From the NCBI RefSeq assembly GCF_041146395.1, contig NC_090999.1, positions 73,475,001 through 73,539,000 on the forward strand: DNA of 64,000 nucleotides. Direction: 5' to 3'. Positions within the stretch are counted from its first letter, which is position 1. Each line of letters starts with the position of its first letter. The notes under the pieces are model-generated. The model saw only the letters and a list, made by a program, of their open reading frames with translations, did not search any database and was not told the DNA's origin. This stretch comes from Eulemur rufifrons (taxonomy: Eukaryota; Chordata; Mammalia; Primates; Lemuridae). Positions 62,240-64,000 of the stretch are shown piece by piece. The position numbers were made by a program, and so were the translations under genes.

Positions 62240-62385
62240 GATTAAGTTCTGGAGCATAGCTATTGAATCCTAGGTACTCTTCCAAACTCACTCCTACATT
62301 TCACATAATTCAATTTAATCCTCATGATAATCCTAAATGGAAGTAAGTGCTGGTATAAGCCTAAAAGTTAAACATATTATTTCTG
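62240..62385 (-). mobile_element. MIR: MIR SINE fragment
   Basis: CACATAATTCAATTTAATCC and TCATGATAATCCTAAATGGA match the reversed MIR 3' half. It is diverged and the edges are approximate. Confidence 0.6.
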
Positions 62386-64000
62386 TTATCTGTATCAGTC
62401 TTATTTGCAGTTATATTAGTAGTTTTTGATTTAGCAGTTCCAGGGGGTAAAAAAAGTCTGTTATTACCACCATATTTGAATTTTTACTCTTGAAATTTTT
62501 CTAAATTACCACATAACCCCAAGAAAGCTTTAATTGGGTTTAGTGGATAGAAAAATATTTGACATATAGGATAAATGTAGAAGGATTATTTAATCCAGGG
62601 ACAAATAAGTAGACTACATTTGAGAAGAAATGTGATAAAATACAAAGTCACCTTTTCTTACTTCAAGCTTCTGCGCCTGTAATTCCTGATTCTATCGGGA
62701 TAGATAGCCTCTGATAGTAAAAATGAAGTAATGCTTCCTCTCTTTAGCACACATCTTCCAGGTAATGCCATAGATAAACATTTTCTATCATATGCTGTAA
62801 AGTACATGAGTTATGAAAAAATTGGTTATAGGATCAAAAAAATATCTGGGAATCATTGCACATTCTACTTCACTCCTAGAGAGATTCACAGTGAACATCA
62901 CCAATATCAAAGCCCTGAAAAATCCTAAAGTTGAAAAAAAAAAAAGTTGCCAAGTTGTCCCAAATATATTTGACCATGGCCTCATTTTATCATCTAATGT
63001 TTGTTTTCCTGAAGAATTCACATTAGGTAAAATTCACAACTCAGTCTTTCTTCACATAGAATAAGAATAATTCTGAGGACAGTCTTACCCAAAACTTGTA
63101 AAGAGTCAAGGGTAAGGATGAGATCCTTAGATCTCTGCTAATTAGATTACCTTTTAAAAAGAACTGTTAAATCACAACAAATTTACAGTACAATAATTTT
63201 AAGACTTTCCAGGCTTGTAATCAGCCTGAGGGGGGAAAAAACACTGGGAATGACAACATCGTTAATTATTTTATGAGACTGAAGGAAGTGGATTTAATGC
63301 AAAAATACCAAAGACATACCTGCATTCTACCCCCTGGAAACATCATAAAAGCTGTTACATAGAATCACAGAAAAAGAGCCAACCACCCAAATATCTTGAA
63401 GTACACTCTTTCTTCCTTTTTTTTTTTTTTTTTTAATTTGACTTCAATTAAACACACCAAACACTTCAAATCTGGCAAAACAAGATAGTGGCTTTTATTT
63501 TTCTAACAAAAGAGAAAGACTGTCAAAATACATTTACTCAAATTATCTCAGTTGCATTTACTAAAAGTAAAGTATTTTTCCCCCCAAAGGTTTTATGTGG
63601 CATGCCTGTAAGAATTTCCTCTTTTATTAAAACATTGGACTTCCCAGACAACACACTTTGTCCCTTTCTGCTCCAAACAGGCATTACTATTTGCATTTTC
63701 TCTGCTGCGTAGTATAGTATATGCAAAACAGCATATTGAGTAGTGGGGAAAAGGGGAAAAAAACCAAAACAAACCTAAAACAGAAACTAAGAGACAATTT
63801 CGCACATCTGTTACTGCGGGTGTTCTTTCATTCTTTCTCATTTATAATTAATGAAAAATAATGGTGCTGACACAAGTTAATTACTATGAAAAATTACAGT
63901 TTATGCTATTCATTATAATAATGGCAAATTACTTGAGATTTTCAAACATTGTTCCTAAGCAATTAGAAGCGTTCATAAGGAGTTCACCTGTGAAATTTTT
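62386..64000. other. Unique AT-rich intergenic DNA to the window edge
   Basis: No gene is supported. Overlapping frames at 62731-63064 and 63488-63841 on both strands are under 90 codons and lack motifs. A 17-base T run lies near 63419-63434. Confidence 0.5.

Overview
The window reads as nuclear DNA of a strepsirrhine primate, most probably a Malagasy lemur. The evidence is its younger Alu copies. They carry the long A-rich linker seen in lemur Alus, and right-arm wording ending in a GCTGACGCCACGGCACTC-type segment. They sit beside L1 copies whose 3' ends differ from the human L1PA type. The background is AT-rich. I find no intact protein-coding gene, no rRNA, tRNA, CRISPR array or operon, and no convincing host exon. 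All open reading frames are short, and the longer ones fall in repeats or look like chance. I therefore treat the window as a gene desert or a very long intron or intergenic tract. No function-bearing novel system could be supported.

Layout. 1-4 kb: a young Alu, an L1 ORF2 scrap, then a decayed ERV1-like stretch ending in an LTR. 4.06-10.2 kb: a nearly complete but dead L1 (5' UTR, ORF1, ORF2, 3' UTR) with an Alu inside ORF2. 10.2-20 kb: old repeats (L2, MIR, an old Alu dimer, a FLAM inside a MIR) and one young truncated L1, separated by unique DNA. 20-24 kb: antisense ancient L1 with a lemur Alu, then a tiny L1 insertion. About 25 kb: a truncated U2 snRNA pseudogene. 26-35 kb: old L1 and L2, LTR remnants, an Alu, a lemur L1 3' end and a MER5A element. 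35-40 kb: mostly unique DNA with a degenerate 108-bp tandem duplication. 40.19-43.31 kb: an almost complete Tigger1 DNA transposon split by an Alu and a truncated L1. 43-50 kb: mostly unique DNA, one Alu and an antisense L1. 50-52 kb: a long L2 split by an Alu. 53-64 kb: hAT and MIR remnants, an old L1, and three MaLR LTRs.

The window's history is one of layered insertions. L2, MIR, old L1, MaLR, hAT and Tigger1 form the old layer. Lemur-lineage Alu and L1 copies with clear target-site duplications form the young layer. No genes work together here. Family names rest on my recall of consensus sequences, not on a database run, so edges of old repeats are approximate.
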